DNA of 24,878 nucleotides from an uncultured bacterium (GTDB lineage Bacteria > Actinomycetota > Coriobacteriia > Coriobacteriales > Coriobacteriaceae), in assembly GCA_905215115.1 (NCBI GenBank), contig CAJMOP010000018.1, forward strand, positions 1 through 24,878. Reading direction: 5' to 3'. Of this stretch, positions 1 to 10,300 are shown one piece after another. Below the pieces are notes generated by a model. It was not told where the DNA came from and did no database searches. It worked only from the letters and a program-made list of their open reading frames with translations. Every line of letters begins with the position of its first letter. Position 1 is the first letter of the stretch. Position numbers and translations under genes: made by a program.

Positions 1-393
1 GAGTCCCTGCACGACCGCATCGATGATGGCTTCGGGACGCACGGCGCAGCCGGGCGCGTACACGTCCACGGGAATCGCGCGGTCCACGCCGCCGATCACG
101 TTGTAGGCATCGCGGAACACGCCGCCCGAGCACGCGCAGATGCCGCACGCCACCACGCACTTGGGCTCGAGCATCTGGTTGTAAATCTGACGCACGACGG
201 GCAGGTTCTGGGCATTGACCGAGCCCGTCACCAAAAAGATGTCCGCATGTTTGGGGTTGCCGGTGTTGACCACGCCAAAGCGCTCCGCATCGAACAGTGG
301 GGTAAGCGAGGCCAGCACCTCGATATCGCATCCGTTGCAGCTCGAGCCGTCGTAATGAATAACCCACGGTGAGCGCGACATTTTATGATCCAT
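1..393 (-). CDS. Group 4 [NiFe] hydrogenase small subunit (HycG/EchC/NuoB-like), partial
   Basis: Fe-S subunit that passes electrons to the NiFe catalytic subunit of a membrane-bound hydrogenase, on the cytoplasmic face. Only the first 131 codons are in the window; the C-terminus lies beyond the left edge. Visible are the CNGC pair (Cys19, Cys22), Cys83 in VACGIC and Cys116 in PGC, the pattern of the proximal [4Fe-4S] cluster in NuoB/HycG proteins, and the family phrase LFDAERFG. The start is ATG at 393, with an AGGAGG-type Shine-Dalgarno 8 bases upstream that overlaps the stop region of the preceding gene, so the two are co-transcribed and probably translationally coupled. The usual PGCPPRPE reads PGCAVRPE here. 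A complex I NuoB is less likely because of CNGC (NuoB has a tandem Cys pair) and the neighbouring fusion gene. The catalytic large subunit is expected further left. Confidence 0.88.
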   Translation of the reverse strand, partial: MDHKMSRSPWVIHYDGSSCNGCDIEVLASLTPLFDAERFGVVNTGNPKHADIFLVTGSVNAQNLPVVRQIYNQMLEPKCVVACGICACSGGVFRDAYNVIGGVDRAIPVDVYAPGCAVRPEAIIDAVVQGL

Positions 394-405
394 GGATGCC
401 GCCTC

Positions 406-3288
406 CTAAATAAACACGTCGACGAGGATGGGCATAAGGTTGAGCAGGCCAAACACCAGCGCCACGCCCCAGCCGAGCTTAAAGCAGCTGCGCCAGGTGC
501 TACGGGCGAAGGTGTTATCGATCAGTACCTCGACAAAATACGTCGCGGCCATCACGACCAGGGCTACGGCCCAGCTCACCGGGTTGTCCCAGACAAAGAA
601 CATGCCCACCCACATCAAAAACAGCACGGTCTCGCACCAGTGCATAAGGGTCATCTTGGCCAGCGTGCTGCCGCTCATCTCGGTGGCGACGCCCTGGACA
701 ATCTCCTGATGCGCGTGATGCGAGTACGAAAGGTCGAACGGCGACTTGCGTAGCTTGATGGTAAGCACCGCGAGCAGCGCAAGGAAAATGGGCGCGCTGT
801 ACACGATGATGGGGGCTGACTGCCCCGTCACGGCAATGGAATCGAAGCTGTCGGTGGCAAGGTACAGGCCCACGCTCATCAGCAGAACGGCGGGCTCGTA
901 GCTCATAACCTGCAGCAGCTCGCGATCGGCGCCGACCTGCGCAAACGGGCTTTGCGTCGAGGCGGACGCCAGCACCACAAAGATCGCGGCGAGCGTCACC
1001 ATAAAAGCGCACAGCAGCGTGTTGGAACCCGACACAAAGATGCCGCCGCCTACCACGGTAAAGATGAGCGCACATGCCATATAGGTATCGTCCATGGTGT
1101 TTACGCTGGCAGGGGCCTTGCGCAGCAGTTTGGCAACGTCGTAGAAGGGCTGCAGCAGACGCGGACCCACGCGGCCCTGCATGCGAGCCGAAAGCTTACG
1201 GTCAAGGCCGTCGATCAGGCCGCCCACAAGCGGCGCCAGCAAAGCAAACGCCACGGTGCCAATAAAAATGCCCACGACGCCCGAGCCTTCGAAATACTTG
1301 CCGCGCAGCACCGAGGGCGCGCTCATGGCAAGCCGCTCGGGCCCAATCCACGCGCAACACAGCAACGCAAACAAGATAATGCTGCAACACACGACGCTAC
1401 CCGCGGGGCCAATACGCTTCTCGCCAAGGGCGTCCTCCGAGTACCAATTGCGCTTTTCGGCCTTCACCTCGTGTCCCATCGAGCCACGGAAATGGCGATA
1501 TTTGTCGGTCCCCACACCCGAAAGGTACACGTTGACGTGCGGTTTGTTGCTCACGCGGAATGAAGTCAGCAGCACCACGGCGATAAACGCCACGATAACC
1601 ACCATCAGATACATGGAGTCCTTGCCAATAACGTACGGCACGCGGCCAAACACCATGGCCAAGTAAGGCGACACCAGGCCGCTCGAGATGAGCGGGAACG
1701 CCACGCAGCACAGAATCAGCAGCGCGGCGATGGTGTTGAGGGCCATCCATTCGGTCTTATGGACATTGACCTCAACGTTTTGAGCCGTGGGGTCGACGCC
1801 CGAAAGCTTGGCAAGCCACTTGCCCCAGAAGAAGAACGTCGCGGCCGAGCCAAAGGCAAGCACCATGATCATGAGCACGTTGCCGGTCTGCGCGAACGCC
1901 ACCAGGGCGCCCCACTTGGACACGAGCATGCCAAACGGTGCCACGAACATGCCCATGATGCCCAGCATCATCAGACGCGTAAGGTGCGGCATGCGGCTGA
2001 ACATACCGTCCATGTCCTCGATATTGCGGCTGCCGATATGATGCTCGGCCGTGCCCACGCACAGGAACAGCAGCGACTTGGCCACCGTGTGGAACAGGAT
2101 CAGGAAGATGGCGGCCCATACGGCCTCGGGCGCGCCGACACCCAAGCAAGCACTGATGAGGCCCAAGTTGGAAATGGTGGAGTACGCGAGGACGCGTTTG
2201 GCGTTGCTCTGCGAGATGGCCATGAGGGCAGCGAGCAAAAACGTGATGGCACCCACGCTCGTGACCATAAAGCCGGTCACGGGATAGATGGCATAGAGCG
2301 GGCTGAGCTTGACCATCAGGAACACGCCGGCTTTGACCATGGTTGACGAGTGCAGCAGGGCACTCGTGGGCGTGGGGGCAACCATGGCACCCAACAGCCA
2401 AGTGTGAAACGGCATCTGTGCGGCCTTGGTAAGTGCGGCGAGCGACAACAGGATGACCGGCATCACCAGCAGCGCGGACTGCGCGGTTCCGGTGCCGGAA
2501 AGCTCGATCATGCCCGAGATGGTCAGCGGCATGCCGTTAACGTGCAGGTACATGAGTCCGGCCAAAAACGCGATGCCGCCCAGCATGTTGAGGATGATCT
2601 GGGTAAAGGCGTTCTTGATGGCCTCGGGCGTACGCGTGTAGCCAATCATAAGGAACGAACACACGGCGGTGATTTCCCAGCCGCAGAACAGCCACTCCAG
2701 GTTATCGCTCGTCACGATGACGAACATGGCCGAGAGGAACAGGAACATGAGCGCCAGGAACTGCGGGCGACGGTCGGGCGCGGTTTGCCCACGCAGCGCG
2801 GCCTCGTGCTCGTCATGAGCCTGGAAGTCCTTCATGTAGCCCAGGGCATACACGCAGATTAGGCTGCCGACGATACCGACCGCGAGGACCATGATCACAC
2901 TCATGTAGTCCAGGTAGAGCGGCGTCGCGGTGACGGCTTCGGCCGCGGGCAGCGTCATGGCTGCAAAGGCGAGCGAGCCCACCAGCTGGACTATGCCGAG
3001 CACCGTGGTGAGCGTGCTCTTATATTTACGCGCGTTGTACAGGATGACGGCGCACAGGATCACGTCGATGACGGAGCTGATGATCGAGAGCACATGCGAG
3101 GTGCCCGGTGCCACCTCGAAGCTCTGCGGGCCCGTGCCAAAAAACATGACGGCGACTACAACCGTCACCGCCATAATGATGCCAGAGCCTACAAGCCCTA
3201 GCGCATCGCGGGCGCGGTCACCACGCGCGAGCAGCATGCCCAGCGCCGGTACCAGCGGAAACAGGGTAAGGAAATACAGTAGCGTCAT
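406..3288 (-). CDS. Fused hydrogenase membrane subunit: HyfB/NuoL-like transporter plus HyfC/NuoH-like domain
   Basis: A 960-residue polytopic protein. Residues 1 to about 590 form a proton-conducting transporter of the NuoL/HyfB/EchA type. Its key charged residues are present: Glu205 in FCGWE, Lys288 in LTKAAQMPFHTWL, Lys319 in TMVKAG, Lys404 and Lys458 in LVSKWG. After a hydrophilic link (about 590-625) and one extra hydrophobic stretch, residues about 670-960 match NuoH/HyfC/EchB, with GRVGPR (705-710), QPFYD (713-717), ADRELLQ (787-793) and SPFDL (849-853). E. coli HyfB and HyfC are separate proteins of roughly 670 and 320 residues, so this is a near full-length fusion of both. It should couple hydrogen metabolism to ion translocation in the inner membrane. 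ATG at 3288 follows GGGAG; stop TAG 406-408 lies 12 bases before the small-subunit gene. Confidence 0.9.
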   Translation of the reverse strand: MTLLYFLTLFPLVPALGMLLARGDRARDALGLVGSGIIMAVTVVVAVMFFGTGPQSFEVAPGTSHVLSIISSVIDVILCAVILYNARKYKSTLTTVLGIVQLVGSLAFAAMTLPAAEAVTATPLYLDYMSVIMVLAVGIVGSLICVYALGYMKDFQAHDEHEAALRGQTAPDRRPQFLALMFLFLSAMFVIVTSDNLEWLFCGWEITAVCSFLMIGYTRTPEAIKNAFTQIILNMLGGIAFLAGLMYLHVNGMPLTISGMIELSGTGTAQSALLVMPVILLSLAALTKAAQMPFHTWLLGAMVAPTPTSALLHSSTMVKAGVFLMVKLSPLYAIYPVTGFMVTSVGAITFLLAALMAISQSNAKRVLAYSTISNLGLISACLGVGAPEAVWAAIFLILFHTVAKSLLFLCVGTAEHHIGSRNIEDMDGMFSRMPHLTRLMMLGIMGMFVAPFGMLVSKWGALVAFAQTGNVLMIMVLAFGSAATFFFWGKWLAKLSGVDPTAQNVEVNVHKTEWMALNTIAALLILCCVAFPLISSGLVSPYLAMVFGRVPYVIGKDSMYLMVVIVAFIAVVLLTSFRVSNKPHVNVYLSGVGTDKYRHFRGSMGHEVKAEKRNWYSEDALGEKRIGPAGSVVCCSIILFALLCCAWIGPERLAMSAPSVLRGKYFEGSGVVGIFIGTVAFALLAPLVGGLIDGLDRKLSARMQGRVGPRLLQPFYDVAKLLRKAPASVNTMDDTYMACALIFTVVGGGIFVSGSNTLLCAFMVTLAAIFVVLASASTQSPFAQVGADRELLQVMSYEPAVLLMSVGLYLATDSFDSIAVTGQSAPIIVYSAPIFLALLAVLTIKLRKSPFDLSYSHHAHQEIVQGVATEMSGSTLAKMTLMHWCETVLFLMWVGMFFVWDNPVSWAVALVVMAATYFVEVLIDNTFARSTWRSCFKLGWGVALVFGLLNLMPILVDVFI

Positions 3289-3337
3289 ACCATCACTCCC
3301 CCATGCAAAAACGCTGCAATTGTTTAACGTTATAGCT

Positions 3338-3375
3338 CAGTTGAGGAGTAGCGGCGGCAGGTTTTCGGTCAACTG
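3338..3375. promoter_or_regulatory. Inverted repeat in hydrogenase operon leader, possible operator
   Basis: CAGTTGA (3338-3344) and TCAACTG (3369-3375) form a 7-bp inverted repeat with centres 31 bp apart, about three helical turns, upstream of the hydrogenase operon start. On the minus strand one arm overlaps TTGACC (3367-3372), which is followed after 16 bases by TACTCC, a poor -10. A promoter bracketed by operator half-sites is possible, but both elements are weak and the repeat is short. Confidence 0.2.
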
Positions 3376-3431
3376 GGGAGTTTTAGGCGCACGGGGCAAG
3401 GAGTCTGTCCGCATTGGAGTAGAGGGGCGGC

Positions 3432-3457
3432 AAGAAAAATGCGCCCCTGTTGGCGCA
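3432..3457 (-). terminator. Rho-independent terminator of the HTH gene
   Basis: On the minus strand TGCGCC and GGCGCA pair across a 6-base loop (plus 3440-3457), followed directly by a run of five T residues (plus 3435-3439). It lies 12 bases past the TAG stop of the HTH gene and separates it from the hydrogenase operon. Confidence 0.75.
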
Positions 3458-3469
3458 CCATCCCGTTTG

Positions 3470-3865
3470 CTATTCCGCCTTTTTAACGCGCGGCTTGCGG
3501 CCGCGCGGCTTATCGACCAGCGCGGACTCACCGCTCTCGCGATACTGGCGGCACCAAGCCTTGACCGAAGACTCGCTGGGGATCTTATGCTTGATCATGG
3601 CCTCGCGAACCGTCAGGCCGTTTTCCAAGCGATCCTTAACCACGGCGAGCTTAACTTCGAACGAATAGGTGTGATGATGCGAACCGGCGTTGAGAACGGC
3701 GTCGGCACCGCCCACGGCATATGCGCGGGCCCACTGACGAGCCGTGGCCTGGGGAATGCCAAGCTCCGCGGCGAGGGCGCGATGGCCGACCCCCTCTTGG
3801 AGGATCTCGACGGCGCGCTGCCTGACCTCGGGCGCATGCGTGCGAGTCCTTGTTGCTTCTGACAT
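3470..3865 (-). CDS. Orphan double helix-turn-helix protein, IS3/IS150 OrfA (InsJ)-like
   Basis: A small DNA-binding protein of 131 residues from ATG 3865; an in-frame GTG at 3874 would add three residues. It contains two tandem HTH modules of about 50 residues: one with RALAAELGIPQATARQWARA and one with TVREAMIKHKIPSESSVKAW. This is the layout of the N-terminal part of IS150-family OrfA. The basic tail KPRGRKPRVKK resembles an AT-hook. The leucine-zipper C-terminus of OrfA is absent, and no OrfB (DDE integrase) gene exists on either side: only about 180 bases lie between its stop and the next gene. It is therefore an IS remnant or a transposase-derived regulator. Its own terminator and a leader rich in inverted repeats favour an expressed gene. 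No clear Shine-Dalgarno decides between the two starts. Confidence 0.65.
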   Translation of the reverse strand: MSEATRTRTHAPEVRQRAVEILQEGVGHRALAAELGIPQATARQWARAYAVGGADAVLNAGSHHHTYSFEVKLAVVKDRLENGLTVREAMIKHKIPSESSVKAWCRQYRESGESALVDKPRGRKPRVKKAE

Positions 3866-3883
3866 ACCTGCCACTTCTTAGCC

Positions 3884-3953
3884 TTAACCGTTAATCTGCT
3901 TTCTTACGTGCATGTTAGATAGTAGCATTTTGCTGTTTGCACGTAACAGTTAA
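3884..3953. promoter_or_regulatory. Inverted and direct repeats in the HTH gene leader
   Basis: TTACGTGCA (3904-3912) and TGCACGTAA (3938-3946) form a perfect 9-bp inverted repeat with centres 34 bp apart. Two copies of TAACnGTTAAT flank it, as TAACCGTTAAT near 3885 and TAACAGTTAAT near 3944. They lie within 90 bases upstream of the HTH gene start and could be binding sites for its own product. This is inference from position only. Confidence 0.35.
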
Positions 3954-4045
3954 TTGAAAATCGCAATTTCGCTATCTGGGCATTTGCCATTAATTTGCAA
4001 CAGTTCTTTAGGTTTTATTTACGCAGCTAGTTAGCTCGCGGCTCA

Positions 4046-4075
4046 TTGACGGTGTTTTACCAACCAGATTGATAT
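4046..4075 (+). promoter_or_regulatory. Possible plus-strand promoter in the gene-free region
   Basis: TTGACG (4046-4051) is followed after 17-18 bases by TTGATA or TGATAT (4069-4075). The gap 3866-4300 holds no gene. A transcript from here would run through the 14-bp inverted repeat at 4139-4196 and end at the strong hairpin 4243-4278, giving a structured RNA of about 200 bases. The boxes are imperfect, so confidence is low. Confidence 0.2.
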
Positions 4076-4138
4076 CTTTTTGTTTGGCTGGTAGGGTTTG
4101 TTTAATTATTAACCCCTCTTCAGCCCGCACCTACATGT

Positions 4139-4200
4139 CAACTTTCCACTTACTTTCCAGCTTTCCACCTTAGGTGTTAAGTTAAGTGGAAAGTTGGAAA
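4139..4200. repeat. 14-bp inverted repeat with five TTTCCA boxes
   Basis: CAACTTTCCACTTA (4139-4152) and TAAGTGGAAAGTTG (4183-4196) are perfect reverse complements, 30 bases apart. The hexamer TTTCCA occurs three times forward (4143, 4154, 4162) and twice reversed (4187, 4195) in under 60 bases. It could be an RNA hairpin or an array of protein-binding sites. I recognise no known element. Confidence 0.7.
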
Positions 4201-4242
4201 GTTTGGTGGGAAGCCGAAGCAACGGCAGGCCGCGCGAGCAAG

Positions 4243-4278
4243 AAAGGGGGCGGCAACCGGGTGGTTGCCGCCCCCTTT
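4243..4278 (-). terminator. Strong terminator hairpin after the giant surface gene
   Basis: A perfect 16-bp stem (4243-4258 with 4263-4278) and 4-base loop lies 23 bases past the stop of the giant gene. The stem carries AAA/TTT at its base; on the minus strand it runs into CTTTCTTGC, a short interrupted T-tract. It is symmetric enough to stop transcripts from the plus strand as well. Confidence 0.75.
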
Positions 4279-4300
4279 GCGAAGCTAGTTGGCTTCGGAA

Positions 4301-7300
4301 CTAGTGGTCGATGCCGTTGAGGTTCACCCTCGTGAGCGTATAGGTCACATAGTCGGGCGATTGAGGCTTTGCGCTCGCCACGTCACCCTTAACCAGGCTC
4401 GCTCTCATTACCAATCGATAGTTCGCGTAGAACTGCTCACGCTGTTCAACCTGCGTGTTGACCTTAACGGTAAAGGGCAGGCTAAACGTAGTGTCACCGT
4501 TCTGCGTTTTGAACTTGCCATTCTCCTTCGAGTCAGTGAAGGTGATCGTGCTACCGGAGGGAGCGACCGCGGCAAGCTTACTCTCCGTCACTGTTACGTA
4601 GTTGGAGATATCATCCGTTACACTCTCATACGTGCCGTCGGTTCCGCGGCGCTGCAGCTCGAGCGTGTACACAACAGAGTCGGCATTTGCAATTGCCTCG
4701 GCGGCGTTGCTAAGTCCACCCAGTTCATACGTGGCACCCAGACCAATCGTGCCATTCGCGATCGGACGTAGGTCGTCCACGTTAATACCAAGCTGCGACT
4801 TATCTGGCGCAGAAAGCGTAATGGTCGTATCACCCGTGTCCATGCGATAGTACCCGACGTTACCGGGCTTCGTCTGCGTCAGGCTCGAGGTATTAAGGCC
4901 TTCCTTACGCGTCGAAAGCTTGGCAGTATAGGACATCTTGGTACAGGCGTCCTCGCCAGACTGCTTGGACAGGGAGATAACCTTGTTGCAGCCGTCCGGC
5001 GTAAGGCGAATCTCTTCCACCACCGTACGCACGGTAAAGGATCCGTCCGTTGCGATCTTGCGGATTCCGGCGAGGTCATGGTCGAGCGCGAGCTTCAGCG
5101 AATCATCGCCTGTATCCGTCACGGTCTGCGTGAACGCAGGCGTCGAAGCGTCACACGGCTCCCAATCGCCGCCATTCCACCTGTAGTTCTGACCGCCGAT
5201 GGCAACATAAAACTTCGCAATTGCCGAGGTTCCGCTCGGGAAACTACTTACTCCCATTAGGTTGTTGTTGGCGCCATAGCGACACAGCGATGTATCGAGC
5301 TGATAGAACAGATGGTCACTCTCTGTATAGTATTGGCTCGGGCTAAACGTAACCGTATCTTTGACGTCAAGAGAAAGCACGTAGGCGGCACCGTCCTCCG
5401 ACTTCGAAACTGGAATGCGCGCCGCATTTTTATTGTCGACTACACTCTGCTCATAATTGGACAAGATGCTGTATGTCGATGCCGTACTGTTTTGATTATC
5501 TTCGCCACCGGTGCGCAAGACGTGATGCAAATTCCAAGATATGCGGGCACCCGAAGAATTCGAGTCAATAGACGAAGCCGTAAAACCGTTGATACTAGCT
5601 TGCGTCCCGCCGTTGCCCGACTTGGGCACGTTGACAACTAGGTAGACGCTCTCCGACGCACGCAGCTCCCTGCCGGTATCCTTCTCCTTAGGTACCTTTA
5701 GCGTATAGCGACTGTTGCTGGAAACGTCAGCGCCCGCAACCTTAAACAGCGTCCACTTGCCATCGAGTTTCGCCTTGGCGGTCGCCTCTGCCTCCTTATC
5801 ACACTTAGTCCATGTGCCGGTGCCATCCTGCGTGGCCGACACATCCAAAGTCTCGCTCAGCCATCGCTCCTGATATGGATTGCCCGCAGAATCCTTAAAG
5901 CCGTCGTTTCCGCTCAGGGAAACGCTCGTTGCTCCGCCTTCGCCCACCGTATAGTGATACTCTCTGCCACCGGCCTTGCCGTCAACGTTCGCATCGATGA
6001 GCGTAAGCTGGGTGCCCTGGGGAAACCTTCCGTCGGCACCATTGAAGAGGATGCTCTTGCCGAGCCCCTTCATCGAGCCGCCAGCAGCCATATAGCTGTC
6101 CCAGCCAAAGTCGACTTCCTTCCCATTGGCAGAATTGTATGTCCAGGTAAGCAGACCCGTCATCGGCTCGCCAAAGCTCGTAAGCACGTGTGCATCTTTT
6201 CCAAGGTTAGCGTAGTCTTTTTCTTTAAATTGAGTGCCGTAATCATACGTTGCAGTGAAATCGATCTCGAGCTTGCGCTTAACGATGATCGGCACCTGAA
6301 CGTTGTAGCTCTGACCCGCCTCGGTAAAGGTAACGGTCAGGAGCGTAAAGCGACCTTTGCCATTGTCCCAATCGGAGCTTGGGCTAAACGACATGTTCTT
6401 TTTACCGTTGTTCACCACACGAAGTGTGGGATTGCTCGACGCACCATCGTCCTTAACGAATACACCGTTCTTGAGTTGGAACACCTCCGCCTTGGCCGTC
6501 ACGTGCGGATTGGTGCCATTCTCGTTATTCAATCTGCAAGCGTCGGAGAAGCCGCCGTTCGTGATGATGTTTAGATAGCTCTTGACCGTCGTATTATCGG
6601 TACCCGAGATCACCAAAACGGGAAAATCCGTTGCAACCTTGCTGTCGCTTGCATCGTTATTCGCATTGAACATGCTTGCCACGGATTTGGCGTTATAGCT
6701 CGACGTATTTTGATAGGCGCCATCGTCATTGATGCCGCCGATGTTGGTGTAGGTGTAACGGTTGGCAACGCCGGGGCTCGACGGATTCTGGATGGCCGTG
6801 GCAAGGCCAACGTTCATGCCGTCGCCGAACAGATAACGGCCGGCCGTGTCAGCATCGGAAGCGCGCACAGCAAGGCCGCTCGTCGGACTCGTCGTGACGT
6901 AGGGCGAAACGGCCGGCGTCACATTGCCGTTCGCAGCATCGTTGCCATACAGTGTCGCGCCCTTGGCATCGGAAAGCTTGTCTTCATAGGCAGCAAATGC
7001 GATGTATGACTTTCTGTTCACCTTTTTAAGGTCGTCGGCACCGGAAGAATTGCGCATCAGCTTGAGCGATTCGCTCGCACTGTTTGGTCTAATGGCAATT
7101 CCTGCGACAAAAACGTTGACGAGGTCAGCGGATGAACTATTTCCGAACAAATATCCCTGGCTAGTTTGCGCCCCAAAGATATTGCGATCCATGAGCACGT
7201 TTACGAGCCTAAATGAGCCACGGCCATCGCCAGACACGCCACCAGAACAACTTCCCAGCGATGAGTTCCATGCAGCGTTCTTGCTACCGGTAAAGTTATT

Positions 7301-10300
7301 CTCGCCAATGGTCGAATTCAAAAGCGTGACAGAGTTCGCCGTGTTACCGATCGAGCCAACAACACCACCAGAATACGAACCATCGACGACCAGTCCAGTG
7401 ATAGTTGAATTCTTGACCTCGAGGGCACACCCACCTTTCAGATCACCGATTAAACCGGCAGAGCACTCACGAGCACCAAGATGGATGTCTTTTATTACAC
7501 AGCTATCGAACTTAAATGCACCGCCCGAAGCCGCTTCGCCGACTGCACCAGCAACGTACTTAAGATTATTCGATCCTCTAACACCAAATACCGTTTTACT
7601 CTGCACGTCGCCTTGGATGCACAGATTGTAGACAGACACGATTCCATTTTCGGACCTTCCGATAAGGCCGCCGGTCCCCTCGGTCGCGCTCGATGCTGCC
7701 GGCTGAAGCGTGACATTGCTGATCTCCGCCTTTTCGGCACCCTGCGAAGGCGTTCCAGCATCATCGGTGTTCACCAGGAAACCACCTCCAGCAAGACCCA
7801 CGACACCGCCGGTCCTTGCGTTAGAAGCAGTTGACACAATCGTGGAATTCTTGGCAATAGACATGTTCGTTTTTGTCCAAACGCCACCAGCGGAATTTTT
7901 GTTCAGCTTGCCGACGAAGCCACCGACGTTTTGCACGCCAGAAATGTCCATGTTGCTATAAGAGCAATCGTAAAGCTTGACCGGAGAATAGCGCGTTGTC
8001 GCTCGTGATTCATCGTTACGATTCACCAGCAAAGTTGCATCTTTGTCAGTCCTGCGGCTACCATAGCCGGATGCGCCGAGCAATCCGCCAACGTTATTGG
8101 GGCCATTCACCCTGCAGTTATCCATGGTAATTCCTGCATATTTGCCGTAATCCGCCAGCGAGCTCGCGTTCGCCGTAGTGCCCGCAAGCAGACCGACGCC
8201 AACTTGCTCATCGCCCGCACCACTGGGGGCGCCGGCTGCATTGATATACGTAAGAGAAATATTGCAGTCATCGAACTTTAGGTTCTGGACGGTATAGCCG
8301 CCGTTGCCCACAGCAGCAGCGCCGTCCGTTCCCGGAGTGCCGATGCTCCCCCTCACGTTGGTCGAGGTGTACGTTACGGTGCCAAAGAGAGCGCCCACTC
8401 CGGTGAGTTTGTAATTATCGTCGGCGTACTCCGTGACCCCATATACCTTGCTGGCCTCTTTGCTACCGACCTTAATTGTTGCACCGTTACCGTTGATGCA
8501 CGCAACAAGCGGCACGATGCGATCGCGGTCGGCGCCCTTACCGGATGCGCATGCGTTTGAGTAGTAGCGGCCCGAAAGACCCGTGTAACCCGTGCCATAA
8601 GTAGTCATGTCATAGGTTTCACCCGCTTTGAACTGCAAATCCATTCCCGATACCTGCGCGGCGCAGATGTTACCCGTCTGCCACGTTGCGTATTTCTTTA
8701 CCAGGTAGGGGGAGTTAACGTCCGAACCATCGCTTGTGTAGTCGAGCGCGTTACCCTCTAACTGAATACCGGGACTTTTCATGTCATCGTTTTTCGCATT
8801 AGCAAAGTCGTCAGCGGCACTCGCCGGCCTTCCAACATGTGTATAGCTCGCGTTGCGAACTTTGCCGTATTGCTTGTTGCCGAATTGGTACACTCCCTTT
8901 GCGTTGTTGCCGCCCATGTAGGCACGCGAGCCCGCATACGTTCCATACGCATCGTTCGTGGTATTCGTATTCGCCGAACCGCCGGCCGCACCGCTGCTGA
9001 TGATGGCCGAGAGTACGAGCAGTCCCTGCGAGTCATTGACGGTTGTGGTTATCGCAGAGCTATTGGCGTCGTCTCCCCTATAGCGGCCCTGCGTCGCATC
9101 CGTCTTGATGCACCCCGTCTTCGAAGTATCCAGATTGTTCACCTTGTAGTTACGATCAGTGTTGTCGAGACTCTTACCATCGGCAAGCTCGCTGAACGCA
9201 TAGCCGTCGATTACGCGGCCAACATACGGGTTGTCATAGAGAGAAGTACCGGCGCTATGCCAGGGGTTAAGGGCACCGTCGCCGCGCGAAGAGTTGCGGA
9301 AGATGACGCCGCCACCCGCAACAGCACCAACGTAGCCGCCAACGGGCACAAGGTGCGCGCCGCCGCCATTATCGCCTGCCGCCCCAGCAACGCTAAAGCC
9401 AGCATCCGCATTCACCGACACGCCATCGATGATATTGTCACCGCCCATGATGCAACCGATCACGCCGCCAAAGAACGCGCCCGGCACACCAGATGCATCT
9501 TTACTCTTATATGCAATTGAGACCGGCATGCCCGAGTATTCAATATTCAGGTTGCTCACAACGCTGCCGTAGCTATACGGGATCAATCCGGAAAGCGCGC
9601 TTGCGCCTTCGGGCTTGTTAATCTTGATGGTCGCTAAACCGCCGTCTCTCAGATTGCCAACAACAACCCCCCTGAACGGGTTGCTCTGATTGCCCAAACC
9701 CTGGAAAGCGGTGGTATCGAGCACAAGTGTATCGCTACCATTTCCCTCGCTATCAACCGGCTCGATACTGTAGTAGGCGCTTTGGAGATAGCTGTGCATC
9801 GTCGCATCGTCAAGCGCGTTATTGGGGTCAGTGGTACCTTCCCCTGTCTTCCTCTCCCATGTTTTGTTCGCCTGTTTGTAGATGTACGTCACTTCGTTTT
9901 CAGTATTCTCACTGGACGAACGACGCTGACATAGCTCTTCCTGATTGGCGGCAATCGTTACTTCCCAACCGTCGATTGCATTTTGCGTGTTGATATACTC
10001 AGCAACCGTGTTGAGCTCTGATGCTTTAGTTATGGAATAGGGATCGCCATAGGTACCGCAGCCCGTCGTAAGCTTGGGCACACGCTGGTTAACTTTGATT
10101 TCGTGGTATTGGACTTTGTTTTCGTTGACATTGCCCTTTTTCACATACGGGAGATAACCACCGAATTGCGGAGTATCCGCATTTGCCTCTTTGTTGTCAA
10201 CGGTGACGAGGCCAGCGGGGGTCCCATAGGTGCTCTCGTCGTAGTACCAGAGCTGCTTACCGGAGTATTCGCCCTTCGAGTCGATCTCGCTACCGAATGT

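Noticed and set aside
952..2862. Several plus-strand open frames opposite the hydrogenase fusion gene
   Set aside because: Low-complexity, His/Arg/Gln-rich products antisense to a well-conserved membrane protein.
3289..3469. OrfB (integrase) gene partner for the HTH protein
   Set aside because: The 180-base gap is too small and carries a terminator; no DDE motif is visible in any frame.
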